A stretch of DNA of 39,224 nt from a virus. The notes under the pieces were generated by a model that worked only from the letters and a program-made list of their open reading frames with translations, did no database searches and was not told where the DNA came from. The stretch spans positions 1-39,224 of IMG/VR virus record IMGVR_UViG_3300019776_000214; one strand, given 5' to 3'. The position numbers were made by a program, and so were the translations under genes. Below, piece by piece: positions 20,670-29,176 of this stretch (its first letter is position 1; every line of letters starts with the position of its first letter).

Positions 20670-22762
20670 TGTCCGACATCATTGAAGTTGTCTCGCCTAG
20701 TTCGCCAAGTACCGTAGAGGTTTTAACGGTAGGCACTGCCACGGTCATTGAAGTTGTAACACAAGGACCACAAGGCGCTCCGGGACAGTCAGGTAGCATC
20801 GCAGCCAAAGATGAAGGCACTGTGCTAACCGCTGGCATGACGAGTATCAACTTTGTTGGTTCAGGCGTATCTGCAACTAATGCAGGCTCTGACATTACAG
20901 TAACGATCAACACACCAACTGCGGCATCTTTAGGGTTGGGTAACGTAGAGAACAAATCGTCCGCGACAATTCGCGGCGAACTCACCGCAGGTAACGTTAC
21001 TACAGCGTTGACCTTTACCCCACTTGCGAACACCTACGTGCCAGCGTGGTCTACTGTTTCAGGTAAGCCAACAACCCTAGCAGGTTACGGTATTACCGAC
21101 GCTTTATCCAGTTCTTATGTCCCTGCATGGTCGTCTGTAACGGGTAAGCCTACGACACTGGCTGGTTACGGTATCACGGATGCGCTAGCTAGTTCGTATG
21201 TACCTACTTGGGCGTCGATCACAGGTAAACCTACGTTTGCTACAGTAGCGACGACAGGCGCGTACGCAGACCTCACAGGTACTCCAGCGGCATACTCACT
21301 ACCTACAGCATCCACATCTGTGTTGGGTGGTGTGAAGGTCGACGGTACTACGATCACAATTTCAGCAGGCGTTATCTCCGCAGTAGGTGGCGGCGGTGGC
21401 GCGGCGGCTGTCAAAGATGAAGGTGTGACGCTTACAGCAGGCGCTACCAGTATTGACTTTGTCGGTGCTGGTGTCACGGCTACTAACGTAGGCTCTGCTG
21501 TCACTATAACGATAAATCCTGACTCTTGGGCATCAATCACAAGTAAGCCGACCACACTCGCTGGCTTCGGGATTACCGACGCTTTATCCAGTTCGTATGT
21601 ACCTACATGGGCTTCCGTAACGGGTAAGCCAACTACGCTGGCTGGCTACGGCATCACGGATGCATTGGCTAGCTCATATGTACCTACATGGGCGTCAGTC
21701 ACAGGCAAGCCTACTACTATTTCAGGTTACGGCATTACTGATGCTTTAGCGTTAGGTGCTACCGCAGGTACGGCATCAGCAGCATCAGGTGCGGCGGGGT
21801 CTGCGACTACGGCAGCGAAGTCTGACCATGTCCACCCACACCCTACAGCGCTACAATCAGGCGCATCTATTCCGGGCGCTCTACAGTCAGTAGCGACAGG
21901 ATTAACAGCGGCAGGTACAAACCAAGCCACTGCCCTCGCACTTACCGCTGACATTAACTTTGTCAGTACAGTTGCAGCAAATACAGGTGTGGTTATTCCG
22001 GGTGCAGCAGCAGGTAAGACAGTTATTGTTATCAATCGCGGTGCGAATGCATTGCTGGTGTACCCTTCTACCGGACACAACTTCGACACACTAGCTGCCA
22101 ACGCCTCAATCTCCGTCCCAGTGAACGGGCTATTAGAAGTGTTTGGTACGTCCACTACCCAGTGGAACAGCACACTGAACGCTATCGTCAACGCGTCCAT
22201 GCTTCAAGGTACTGTATCTGGCGCGTCTGGCGGTACAGGCGTAGCTAACTCAGGCAAGACAATCACACTTGGCGGTAACTTAACTACGTCCGGTGCGTTT
22301 GCGTCGACGTTCACTATGACGGCGGCGACTACTGTTACGTTCCCAACGACAGGCACACTCGCTACCTTAGCTGGTGCAGAGACGTTCGCAGCTAAGACGC
22401 TGACAGGCGAGTCATTCACTCGCGTTGATAAAGGTACAGTGGCATCGGGTACAGTCACTTTCGACTTGTCTGCTGGTAGCGTACAGCGGCTACAGGTCGG
22501 TGGAGCATTAACCATTACAGCTAGTAACTGGGCTGCATCTGGCAAACGCCAATACCTAACGCTTGTCTTAGTCAACGGCGGTAGTGCAGCGGTAACGATC
22601 ACTCCGACAATCAACTGGGTAAAACCAGACGGTACGTTCACAACGGCTATCGCCACATATATGACGGCTATCGGTCGTACAGGCTTGCAGTCAGCAGGTA
22701 CAGATCACGTCGTTTGGTGGACGGATGATGCAGGTACGACTATCTACGGCAAGGTGATCTAA
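20669..22762 (+). CDS. Repeat-rich tail fibre protein, 697 aa
   Basis: The N-terminus has strand repeats (VEVLTVGTATVIEVVTQ) and a short collagen-like GPQGAPGQSG (33-42). The shaft contains repeated units of the form WxSVTGKPTTLAGYGITDAL (at about 21040, 21129, 21528, 21609 and 21690), typical of phage fibres. A larger module, KDEGxxLTAGxTSIxFVGxGVxATNxGSxxTxTIN, is present twice (from about 20801 and 21399). The C-terminal third is a beta-rich domain with Gly/Thr-rich strands (TLGGNLTTSGAFASTFTMTA) and ends in VVWWTDDAGTTIYGKVI. It is presumably trimeric and used for host attachment. Confidence 0.88.
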   Translation: MSDIIEVVSPSSPSTVEVLTVGTATVIEVVTQGPQGAPGQSGSIAAKDEGTVLTAGMTSINFVGSGVSATNAGSDITVTINTPTAASLGLGNVENKSSATIRGELTAGNVTTALTFTPLANTYVPAWSTVSGKPTTLAGYGITDALSSSYVPAWSSVTGKPTTLAGYGITDALASSYVPTWASITGKPTFATVATTGAYADLTGTPAAYSLPTASTSVLGGVKVDGTTITISAGVISAVGGGGGAAAVKDEGVTLTAGATSIDFVGAGVTATNVGSAVTITINPDSWASITSKPTTLAGFGITDALSSSYVPTWASVTGKPTTLAGYGITDALASSYVPTWASVTGKPTTISGYGITDALALGATAGTASAASGAAGSATTAAKSDHVHPHPTALQSGASIPGALQSVATGLTAAGTNQATALALTADINFVSTVAANTGVVIPGAAAGKTVIVINRGANALLVYPSTGHNFDTLAANASISVPVNGLLEVFGTSTTQWNSTLNAIVNASMLQGTVSGASGGTGVANSGKTITLGGNLTTSGAFASTFTMTAATTVTFPTTGTLATLAGAETFAAKTLTGESFTRVDKGTVASGTVTFDLSAGSVQRLQVGGALTITASNWAASGKRQYLTLVLVNGGSAAVTITPTINWVKPDGTFTTAIATYMTAIGRTGLQSAGTDHVVWWTDDAGTTIYGKVI

Positions 22763-24696
22763 TGAGCGGATTACCTTTACTCGTCAGTAACTCCATTGCT
22801 GCGGCTACGACTACTTATATCGATGATGTGTTTGGTACGTACTTGTACAAAGCGACAGGCGCTACACAGTCGATAGTCAATGGTATTGATTTGGCAGGTA
22901 AAGGCGGCTTGGTGTGGATTAAAGGCAGAACTAATACCGAGGGGCATGTGCTTATGGATACCGTGCGCGGTACTACTAAGCACCTAAAAACACAATCCGC
23001 TAACGGAGAGGCTACGTTTACTGACCTTATTACGTCCTATAACAGTAATGGGTTCACACTTGGTCCTGATGCTAGTAGTGTTGGGTTAACTAACAATGGG
23101 ACGACTATCAACTTCGCTTCGTGGACTTTTAGAAAAGCCGCAAAGTTTTTTGACATAGTAACCTATACAGGTAACGGCACTACTCAGACGCTGCCACATA
23201 GTCTCGGCATAGTTCCGGGTGCAGTGGTAGTTAAAAAGCTGAGTGGTGTTAGTGGAGTAGGATGGGACGTATGGCACAGAAGCCTTGTTTCTGGTAACCA
23301 TGTGTGGCTAAACAAGACCGATGCATCGTCCGCAGGCGGTATAACAGTGTGGGGTAATAACGCCGCAGTCGTAGACCCAACGTCGACAAACTTTACTGTC
23401 GGGCAGAACGCAGACCTCAACGAGAACGGCTCTACTTATGTTGCCTATCTATTCGCGCACGATCCAGCAGCAGATGGGCTTATACAGTGCGGAACGTTCA
23501 CGACAGATGCTAGCGGTGTAGCCACAGTAAATCTAGGGTGGGAGACTCAGTTTTTACTGGTTAAGAGGGTTGATACAACTGGCTCTTGGTTAATGATGGA
23601 TACCGCCAGAGGATTCTCTCTATCGACTACTGATGCATCTCTATCTGCGGAAACACTTAGTGTAGAGAGTACAGCACAGCAGCGTGGTGAGCCTACAAGC
23701 ACAGGCTTTTATATTCCGAGTAACTACGGCGTAAACGCGACGTATATCTACATAGCGATTCGTCGCAGTAACAAGCCGCCTACGAGTGGCACGCAGGTCT
23801 ACAAAGCTCTAGCAATTTCAGGAAACTCTAGCACAAACAGAACTTTGTCGGGAGTAGGGTTTTCTCCAGACTCTGCCCTTTGCCTAAATAGATTTGGTGG
23901 TTGGATAAGTCAATTAGGGGATAGGTTGCGTGGCGCCACTAAGTCGTCGAGTACAAGTCAAACCAATGCTGAAATTACGTACACGAATGGATTCTTATCC
24001 TATGACATGGATGGAGTAACTATTGGAGACCAAGGAGCTAATAACGAAACCGGCTCTACTTATGTCTATCAGTTTTTTAAGCGTGCCGTTGGTGTGTTTG
24101 ATGTGGTTTGCTGGACTGGTGACGGCACAAACAACTTACGTAGTCATGGATTAGGTGTTAAGCCAGAGCTTCTAATTATGAAGCGGTTAGACGCGGCAAG
24201 TGATTGGGAGGTGGGGTGTCTTACTGCCACCACAGACTACGCGGCAAGACTAAATACAACCGCAGCAGCAGCTTCTGGTGCTACAGGAACACTTTCAGTT
24301 GGCACAAACGCCAGTGTTTTTTCAGCCACCCTATACACGCCCTTCTACGCATCTGGCGGAAGGTATGTAGCGTACCTATTCGCCACAAGAGCAGGCGTCA
24401 GTAAAGTTGGTACATACGTAGGCAACAACACTACACTCAACGTAGATTGCGGATTTGCAGCAGGCGCACGATTTGTGATGATTAGACGAGTAAACGGCGG
24501 CGACTGGTTTGTGTGGGACTCAGTAAGAGGTATTGTTGCAGCTAACGACCCACACTTGAGTCTAAACACAACTGTGGCAGAAATAACTTCTGACGACAGC
24601 ATAGACCCATTTGCATCTGGATTTACAGTGAACCAAGTTTCAGGCATAGACATAAACTTGACCGCAGACACTTACATTTATTTAGCATTTGCATAG
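22762..24696 (+). CDS. Tail fibre/tailspike-like protein with DUF7483-type repeats, 644 aa
   Basis: The protein contains two copies of a module seen in phage fibres, FDIVTYTGNGTTQTLPHSLG and FDVVCWTGDGTNNLRSHGLG, each followed by a WDVWHRSL- or DWEVGCL-type strand, with further related strands such as FTTDASGVATVNLGWETQFL and SKVGTYVGNNTTLNVDCGFA. I recall this as DUF7483. Ends such as GSTYVAYLFA recur after each module. It starts with the overlapping TAATG after the first fibre gene, so both are likely parts of one host-recognition apparatus. Confidence 0.83.
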   Translation: MSGLPLLVSNSIAAATTTYIDDVFGTYLYKATGATQSIVNGIDLAGKGGLVWIKGRTNTEGHVLMDTVRGTTKHLKTQSANGEATFTDLITSYNSNGFTLGPDASSVGLTNNGTTINFASWTFRKAAKFFDIVTYTGNGTTQTLPHSLGIVPGAVVVKKLSGVSGVGWDVWHRSLVSGNHVWLNKTDASSAGGITVWGNNAAVVDPTSTNFTVGQNADLNENGSTYVAYLFAHDPAADGLIQCGTFTTDASGVATVNLGWETQFLLVKRVDTTGSWLMMDTARGFSLSTTDASLSAETLSVESTAQQRGEPTSTGFYIPSNYGVNATYIYIAIRRSNKPPTSGTQVYKALAISGNSSTNRTLSGVGFSPDSALCLNRFGGWISQLGDRLRGATKSSSTSQTNAEITYTNGFLSYDMDGVTIGDQGANNETGSTYVYQFFKRAVGVFDVVCWTGDGTNNLRSHGLGVKPELLIMKRLDAASDWEVGCLTATTDYAARLNTTAAAASGATGTLSVGTNASVFSATLYTPFYASGGRYVAYLFATRAGVSKVGTYVGNNTTLNVDCGFAAGARFVMIRRVNGGDWFVWDSVRGIVAANDPHLSLNTTVAEITSDDSIDPFASGFTVNQVSGIDINLTADTYIYLAFA

Positions 24697-24704
24697 GCAT
24701 AACA

Positions 24705-25256
24705 ATGAACCGATACAGACTACGCAGTGACGGCACTATCAAGACTGAACACGAGATTCGTGAGTCGTTCAACGGGTTCTTACCTGCTGTGATTGACGCT
24801 TTCACATGCGACTTCCTTGGCGTTGACCCGGTGCTGCAATCTCCACAGCCAGTAATCGATGACGCGCATGAGCTTGTGTACGGTGGCGTTGTGAAAGATG
24901 CGCTAGGTAACTGGGTTGATTCTTGGGGTACTAAAGAACTACCGCCTGAGCAGATAGCAGCCAACGCACAGCGTAAGGCTGAGACGGTGATGAAGTCCGT
25001 CGTCGACGCAACACAAGAACGTTTGGATGCGTTCGCACAAACACGCACTTATGACAGCATTTTGTCTGCATGCACATACGCAAATTCTTCTGTTCCTCGC
25101 CTCAAAAAAGAAGGTCAGACATGCGTTACTTTACGCGACCTTACTTGGGAAGCGTTGTACACACACATGAACGCGGTGCAGAGGGGGGAAAAACAAATGC
25201 CTTCTGGTTTCTCCGACATTGAAAGCATATTGCCGATACTAGACTGGGGAAATTAA
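24705..25256 (+). CDS. Fibre-associated protein, 183 aa
   Basis: MNRYRLRSDGTIKTEHEIRE is followed by a C-terminal domain with TRTYDSILSACTYANSSVPR, LKKEGQTCVTLRDLTWEALY, and an LP-rich end (ILPILDWGN). This YDSI...ACTYA...EG...RD..W pattern is found in many phages in proteins next to fibres, sometimes fused to them, and is thought to be a fibre chaperone or accessory. It lies 9 nt after the second fibre gene. No catalytic motif is seen. Confidence 0.8.
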   Translation: MNRYRLRSDGTIKTEHEIRESFNGFLPAVIDAFTCDFLGVDPVLQSPQPVIDDAHELVYGGVVKDALGNWVDSWGTKELPPEQIAANAQRKAETVMKSVVDATQERLDAFAQTRTYDSILSACTYANSSVPRLKKEGQTCVTLRDLTWEALYTHMNAVQRGEKQMPSGFSDIESILPILDWGN

Positions 25257-25257
25257 C

Positions 25258-25644
25258 ATGACTGAGAGAATGTTCACAGAAGACGAGGCTATGCACCTTG
25301 TAGCACGAGAGGTTGCCAAGCAGAGAATGAGCGACATGGAGAGAAAAATCGCAGATAACGACCACAAAGTAACGGTAGCACTCGCCAAGCTAGAACAACA
25401 AATAGGACAGGTGATCACTATGATCGACAAACAAAGTCTGGAACAAAACAAGAGTGTCAAAGACCTGCGAGAAGAAATCGAAAAAGAGTTCGCTTCTAAG
25501 CTGGACTTGCAGCGCGTTGAGAACAAAATCGACCAGCTATGGGTGAAGATAGCCACGTCCATCGTAGTAGTTAGCATTTTCTCTGGTGTTGTTGGGTGGA
25601 TTATCAGTACAGCAATTAACGCAACTAAAGTATTAGGACACTAA
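25258..25644 (+). CDS. Coiled-coil protein with C-terminal membrane anchor, 128 aa
   Basis: The first 95 residues are helical and charged (DMERKIADNDHKVTVALAKL, KDLREEIEKEFASKLDLQRV), forming a likely coiled coil. Residues about 97-118 are one hydrophobic segment (IATSIVVVSIFSGVVGWIIS). The topology is a cytoplasmic coil with a C-terminal anchor. Located just before the holin-like gene and the lysozyme, it may be part of the lysis cassette; i-spanins usually have the anchor at the N-terminus, so this does not fit well. The start is 1 nt after the preceding TAA. Confidence 0.8.
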   Translation: MTERMFTEDEAMHLVAREVAKQRMSDMERKIADNDHKVTVALAKLEQQIGQVITMIDKQSLEQNKSVKDLREEIEKEFASKLDLQRVENKIDQLWVKIATSIVVVSIFSGVVGWIISTAINATKVLGH

Positions 25645-25645
25645 C

Positions 25646-26113
25646 ATGATCTCAGCACTTATTTCATTCTTAGGCGGTTCTGTATTCCGTATGATTTGGG
25701 GAGAGCTATCCGCTTTTCTCAACAAGAAACAGGACCACGAGCATGAGCTTGCCATGATGCAGGCGCAAGCGGCTTTTGAAGACCGCGCTCACCAACGTAA
25801 CCTTGAGAACCTTCGCTTACAAAATGAGCTAGGAGTTCGTATGGTTGAGGTTGAGCGAGAGACAACAATAGCCAAAGGCGACGCTGATGCATTTACCGAA
25901 GCCATGAAAGGCGCATTCAAGTCTACTGGCAACTGGTTCATCGACGCTTGGAATGGCGGCATTCGCCCAATGTACGCGACTATCGCTGCGTTCTTGTGGG
26001 TGTTAAAACTCCACTCTCAAGGTTTCAAGATGGACGAATTTGACGTGTCCTTAGTGGCTGTCATCGTCGGTTTCTTCTTCGCTGATCGTTCATTACGTCG
26101 CAATGGAAAATAA
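25646..26113 (+). CDS. Holin-like protein, 155 aa
   Basis: An N-terminal hydrophobic helix (MISALISFLGGSVFRMIW), a long charged helical middle (EHELAMMQAQAAFEDRAHQR) and two C-terminal hydrophobic segments (MYATIAAFLWVLKLH and VSLVAVIVGFFFADR) give a three-TM plan like the 3TM (GTA-type) holins. The gene ends 11 nt inside the lysozyme gene, supporting a lysis role: forming the membrane lesion that lets lysozyme reach peptidoglycan. The long charged middle is unusual for a holin, so the call is moderate. Confidence 0.7.
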   Translation: MISALISFLGGSVFRMIWGELSAFLNKKQDHEHELAMMQAQAAFEDRAHQRNLENLRLQNELGVRMVEVERETTIAKGDADAFTEAMKGAFKSTGNWFIDAWNGGIRPMYATIAAFLWVLKLHSQGFKMDEFDVSLVAVIVGFFFADRSLRRNGK

Positions 26114-26537
26114 TCTCGAACCACTGTACGCCCTCATTAAGAAATACGAGGGCTGCAAACTGAAACCCTACCTATGCCCCGCAGGTGTGTGGACGTGTGG
26201 GTGGGGGAGTACGGGTGCGGACGTGGTTCCGGGAGTGCCTTGGACGCAGGAGTACGCGGATTTGCGTATGCGTGCAGATGCATTGAAGTTCTACAACGGT
26301 GCGAAGAAGTTATGCCCTGACCTGAGCCACGTGGCGTTATGCGCGATAGCTGACTTTTCATATAACTTAGGTCTTGGTCGATTACAGGCATCTACGTTAC
26401 GCAAGAAACTGAACGCTGGCGACGTAGACGGCGCGGTAGCAGAATTGATGAAGTGGACTAAGGGCGGCGGTAAGGTTCTTCCGGGGCTGGTTAAACGTAG
26501 AACCGAAGAAGCAGGACTACTTAAAAGAGGCTGGTAG
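26103..26537 (+). CDS. Endolysin, GH24 (T4-type) lysozyme, 144 aa
   Basis: IKKYEGCKLKPYLCPAGVWT aligns with the GH24 catalytic region. Glu16 is the acid, Thr31 the conserved Thr, and the residue at the place of T4 Asp20 is Cys25, a substitution known in several endolysins. DLSHVALCAIADFSYNLGLG and KGGGKVLPGLVKRRTEEAGL complete the domain. It cleaves the glycan strands of peptidoglycan. There is no signal peptide or SAR segment, so it depends on a holin. Its ATG overlaps the holin-like gene by 11 nt. Confidence 0.93.
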   Translation: MENNLEPLYALIKKYEGCKLKPYLCPAGVWTCGWGSTGADVVPGVPWTQEYADLRMRADALKFYNGAKKLCPDLSHVALCAIADFSYNLGLGRLQASTLRKKLNAGDVDGAVAELMKWTKGGGKVLPGLVKRRTEEAGLLKRGW

Positions 26538-29176
26538 TGGCAACTATTAAATTAAAAACATTTGGCGGTATGGCTCCAAGTGCCAATCCAGAGTACATCG
26601 ACCCAACTAGCGCGACATACGCTAGTGACGTTGACACTCGGTTCAAGGACTTGCGCCCTTCCCTTGTGGCTCAGGCAGTCGCTACCGTAGCCGCTGGTCA
26701 GACGCTATATAAATTTGACGGACTGACCACGTTCCTCACCAAGACAGGCGACGTTGATTTCGCACGTGGTCCCGTTGTGAACGATACAACAGAGCGCACT
26801 TACTTTACTGGCGACGGTGTGCCTAAGGTGATGGATATTTCAGGTGAGGTTCGTCAGTTGGGCGTACCTAAGCCAACAGTAGCGCCGATTGTCACCAAGA
26901 CAGACGTGCCTACTTACACCACCGAAGACGCAGCGCAAGCAATCAACACACTGGCGAACACACTATTCGAGCACGTACGAAACTTCGTATTGACTGTTGG
27001 ATATGAGGGTATGGTAGACGCTGACCTCGCAGACTTGATTCCTGCGGCGAATCAGCCGTGGAGTTATTTAGTTTCTCGTGCGGGTAGCGTAGCCTCAGGT
27101 AACTTCGTTCCTACTACGGCAAGCGATATTTGCTTAGTTGATCCGTCGTTAGAATATTCAACATCGTCTACGGCAATCACCGTACCGTTGTTTGTGCGTG
27201 GTCGCCGCTGGAGAGCGGACGCAACGACATTGTCTAACATGCTGACCGCCTTCCCTTCCGCTGACAAGACTAAGCCAACTGAAAAGCTGATGACTGCTGA
27301 TCAGGTGACTAAGATCGCGGCAGCGGTTCAGAGTGCGCTTGTTTCTCGTGATGCCGAGATCAACGAGTTGATCGCCAAGATCAAGGCTGAGAAGACTTCA
27401 TTCATGGCGCTTCTGAACGACCCAACTAAAGTGACAAGCATTATCGCTGGTTCGCTGGCGACCTACTACGCCTCTACTGAGGGTAGTACCGCGCTTGCCA
27501 ACGCAGTTGACGTAGCAGCGAATCGTATTTCTGAAACAGCAACGAGCAACGCAGGCACAGCAGTTAGCGCGTCTGCCGCAACTACAGCAATTAACGCTCG
27601 TATCTCCGTGTCCGCGAACGGTACTAAAGTTCTTGACTCGAACAGTTTGATCAACTGGATTTACACGAAGATCAAGCCAACGGGAGCCAGCTTAGCCTAC
27701 GATATTCCGGGGCTGTACCAAGACGCTACCAGTATCGCGGCTAACTTAGACACTGACTTGAAGAACATTGCTAACAAGGCGTTAGGCGTCACAGGGGCAG
27801 AAGATGCTCCGTATGCTGCGGTAACTAAAGCCTTGGTCGACAAGCAGGCTAAGATGGAAGAACACGTTAAGTTGATGGAGTTGATCACGCTTGACGTGGC
27901 GTCTACACGTCTGAAAGCAGCAATTAAAGCAGCGTTCGATGCGAACGTGGCGTCTTCGATTCCACGCGGTACTCCTACTGTTATTCTGCCACGCGCTTAT
28001 GTTTTTACAGAAGTGTCTAAGTGGGGTGAAGAATACGCAGAGTCTGCGCCCTCGCCTGTTTCTAACCTTTTGAGCTTCGATCAAGATGACGTAGCGACAA
28101 TTCAGTTACCGCCTGCTCCTAGTGGACGCAACATCACACATCGTCGCCTCTATCGTAGCTCGGCTGGTTCATCCTCAGCAGCGTACTTGTTCCATAGCGA
28201 GTTCACCGCAGACGTTACGGGTGTAATTGACACACTGCCAGCGTCGTCACTGAAAGAACCATGCCCTACTTTCGGGTGGGATGAACCGCCAGCAGATATG
28301 AAGGGTATCGCCGCTATGCCTAACGGTATCGTGGTCGGGTTCTCTGGCCGTACTATCCATGCATGTGAGCCTAACCACCCGTATGCGTTCCCTGCGAAGT
28401 ACGATATTCCACTTGACTTCGATATTGTCGGTATCGCGGTATCAGGACAGACAGCGATTGTAGCCACTAACGGGCAGCCGTACCTGATGACTGGCGTGGA
28501 CTCTATGGGTCTGACGACTGAGAAGTTACCGTATAACCAAGCGTGTATTTCTAAGCGTTCATTGGTCGCGCTTGTCGGTGCGGCTATCTACGCCTCTCCT
28601 GACGGACTTGTAATGGTTAGCGGTACTAACGTTTCAGTTATCACTGAGGGGCTTTTGAGTAAAGCTGATTGGAATGCGTACAACCCATCGAGCATCTTTG
28701 CCGCAGAATATGAGGGCAGATACTTGGCGTTCTACACGAGAACGAACGGACAAAAAGGCTGCTTGGTACTTGACTTCAAGTCAATGTCGTTAGTCGAGTT
28801 CACCGCAGCGGCTGACGCTGTGTTCTCGGACAAGAAGTCTGACACGCTGTACATTTTGCAAGGAACGTCAGTGAAGAACTTCATTCCTGCTTCCGGTACG
28901 GCTAACACGTTCAAGTGGAAGTCTAAGATGTTCCGTTTGGGCGCACAGACTTCTTTCGCGTGGTTGCAGGTGGATGCTGACTTTTCCTTAGGTAACGTCA
29001 CAGTGAAAGTCTACGCAGGCGGTAACTTAGTGTCGACAAAAACGGTCACTTCATTGAAACCTGTTAGGCTTCAAAAAGGACGGTACAGAGAGTGGCAGAT
29101 CGAGATTCAATCTAACACGCGGGTAACTAGCGTGGCAGTATCTTCCACTACAGCAGAACTTATTGCGGAGATGTAA
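26537..29176 (+). CDS. Tail nozzle-like virion protein, 879 aa
   Basis: Translation begins at GTG 26537, overlapping the lysozyme TAG (TAGTG), with AGAGG upstream. N-terminal KLKTFGGMAPSANPEYIDPT and the internal ATYASDVDTRFKDLRPSL are typical of large podovirus tail proteins, followed by a helical insertion (about 130-470). The C-terminal half looks like a beta propeller (NIVVGFSGRTIHACEPNHPY-like, VSGQTAIVATNGQPYLMTGV, SPDGLVMVSGTNVSVITEG). Comparable proteins form the tail nozzle below the adaptors. The assignment is from pattern and position; the sequence family was not checked. Confidence 0.75.
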   Translation: MATIKLKTFGGMAPSANPEYIDPTSATYASDVDTRFKDLRPSLVAQAVATVAAGQTLYKFDGLTTFLTKTGDVDFARGPVVNDTTERTYFTGDGVPKVMDISGEVRQLGVPKPTVAPIVTKTDVPTYTTEDAAQAINTLANTLFEHVRNFVLTVGYEGMVDADLADLIPAANQPWSYLVSRAGSVASGNFVPTTASDICLVDPSLEYSTSSTAITVPLFVRGRRWRADATTLSNMLTAFPSADKTKPTEKLMTADQVTKIAAAVQSALVSRDAEINELIAKIKAEKTSFMALLNDPTKVTSIIAGSLATYYASTEGSTALANAVDVAANRISETATSNAGTAVSASAATTAINARISVSANGTKVLDSNSLINWIYTKIKPTGASLAYDIPGLYQDATSIAANLDTDLKNIANKALGVTGAEDAPYAAVTKALVDKQAKMEEHVKLMELITLDVASTRLKAAIKAAFDANVASSIPRGTPTVILPRAYVFTEVSKWGEEYAESAPSPVSNLLSFDQDDVATIQLPPAPSGRNITHRRLYRSSAGSSSAAYLFHSEFTADVTGVIDTLPASSLKEPCPTFGWDEPPADMKGIAAMPNGIVVGFSGRTIHACEPNHPYAFPAKYDIPLDFDIVGIAVSGQTAIVATNGQPYLMTGVDSMGLTTEKLPYNQACISKRSLVALVGAAIYASPDGLVMVSGTNVSVITEGLLSKADWNAYNPSSIFAAEYEGRYLAFYTRTNGQKGCLVLDFKSMSLVEFTAAADAVFSDKKSDTLYILQGTSVKNFIPASGTANTFKWKSKMFRLGAQTSFAWLQVDADFSLGNVTVKVYAGGNLVSTKTVTSLKPVRLQKGRYREWQIEIQSNTRVTSVAVSSTTAELIAEM

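Noticed and set aside
20650-22656. Long minus-strand frames opposite the fibre gene (up to 157 codons)
   Set aside because: They mirror the repetitive fibre codons and are rich in Val/Pro/Ala without start signals.
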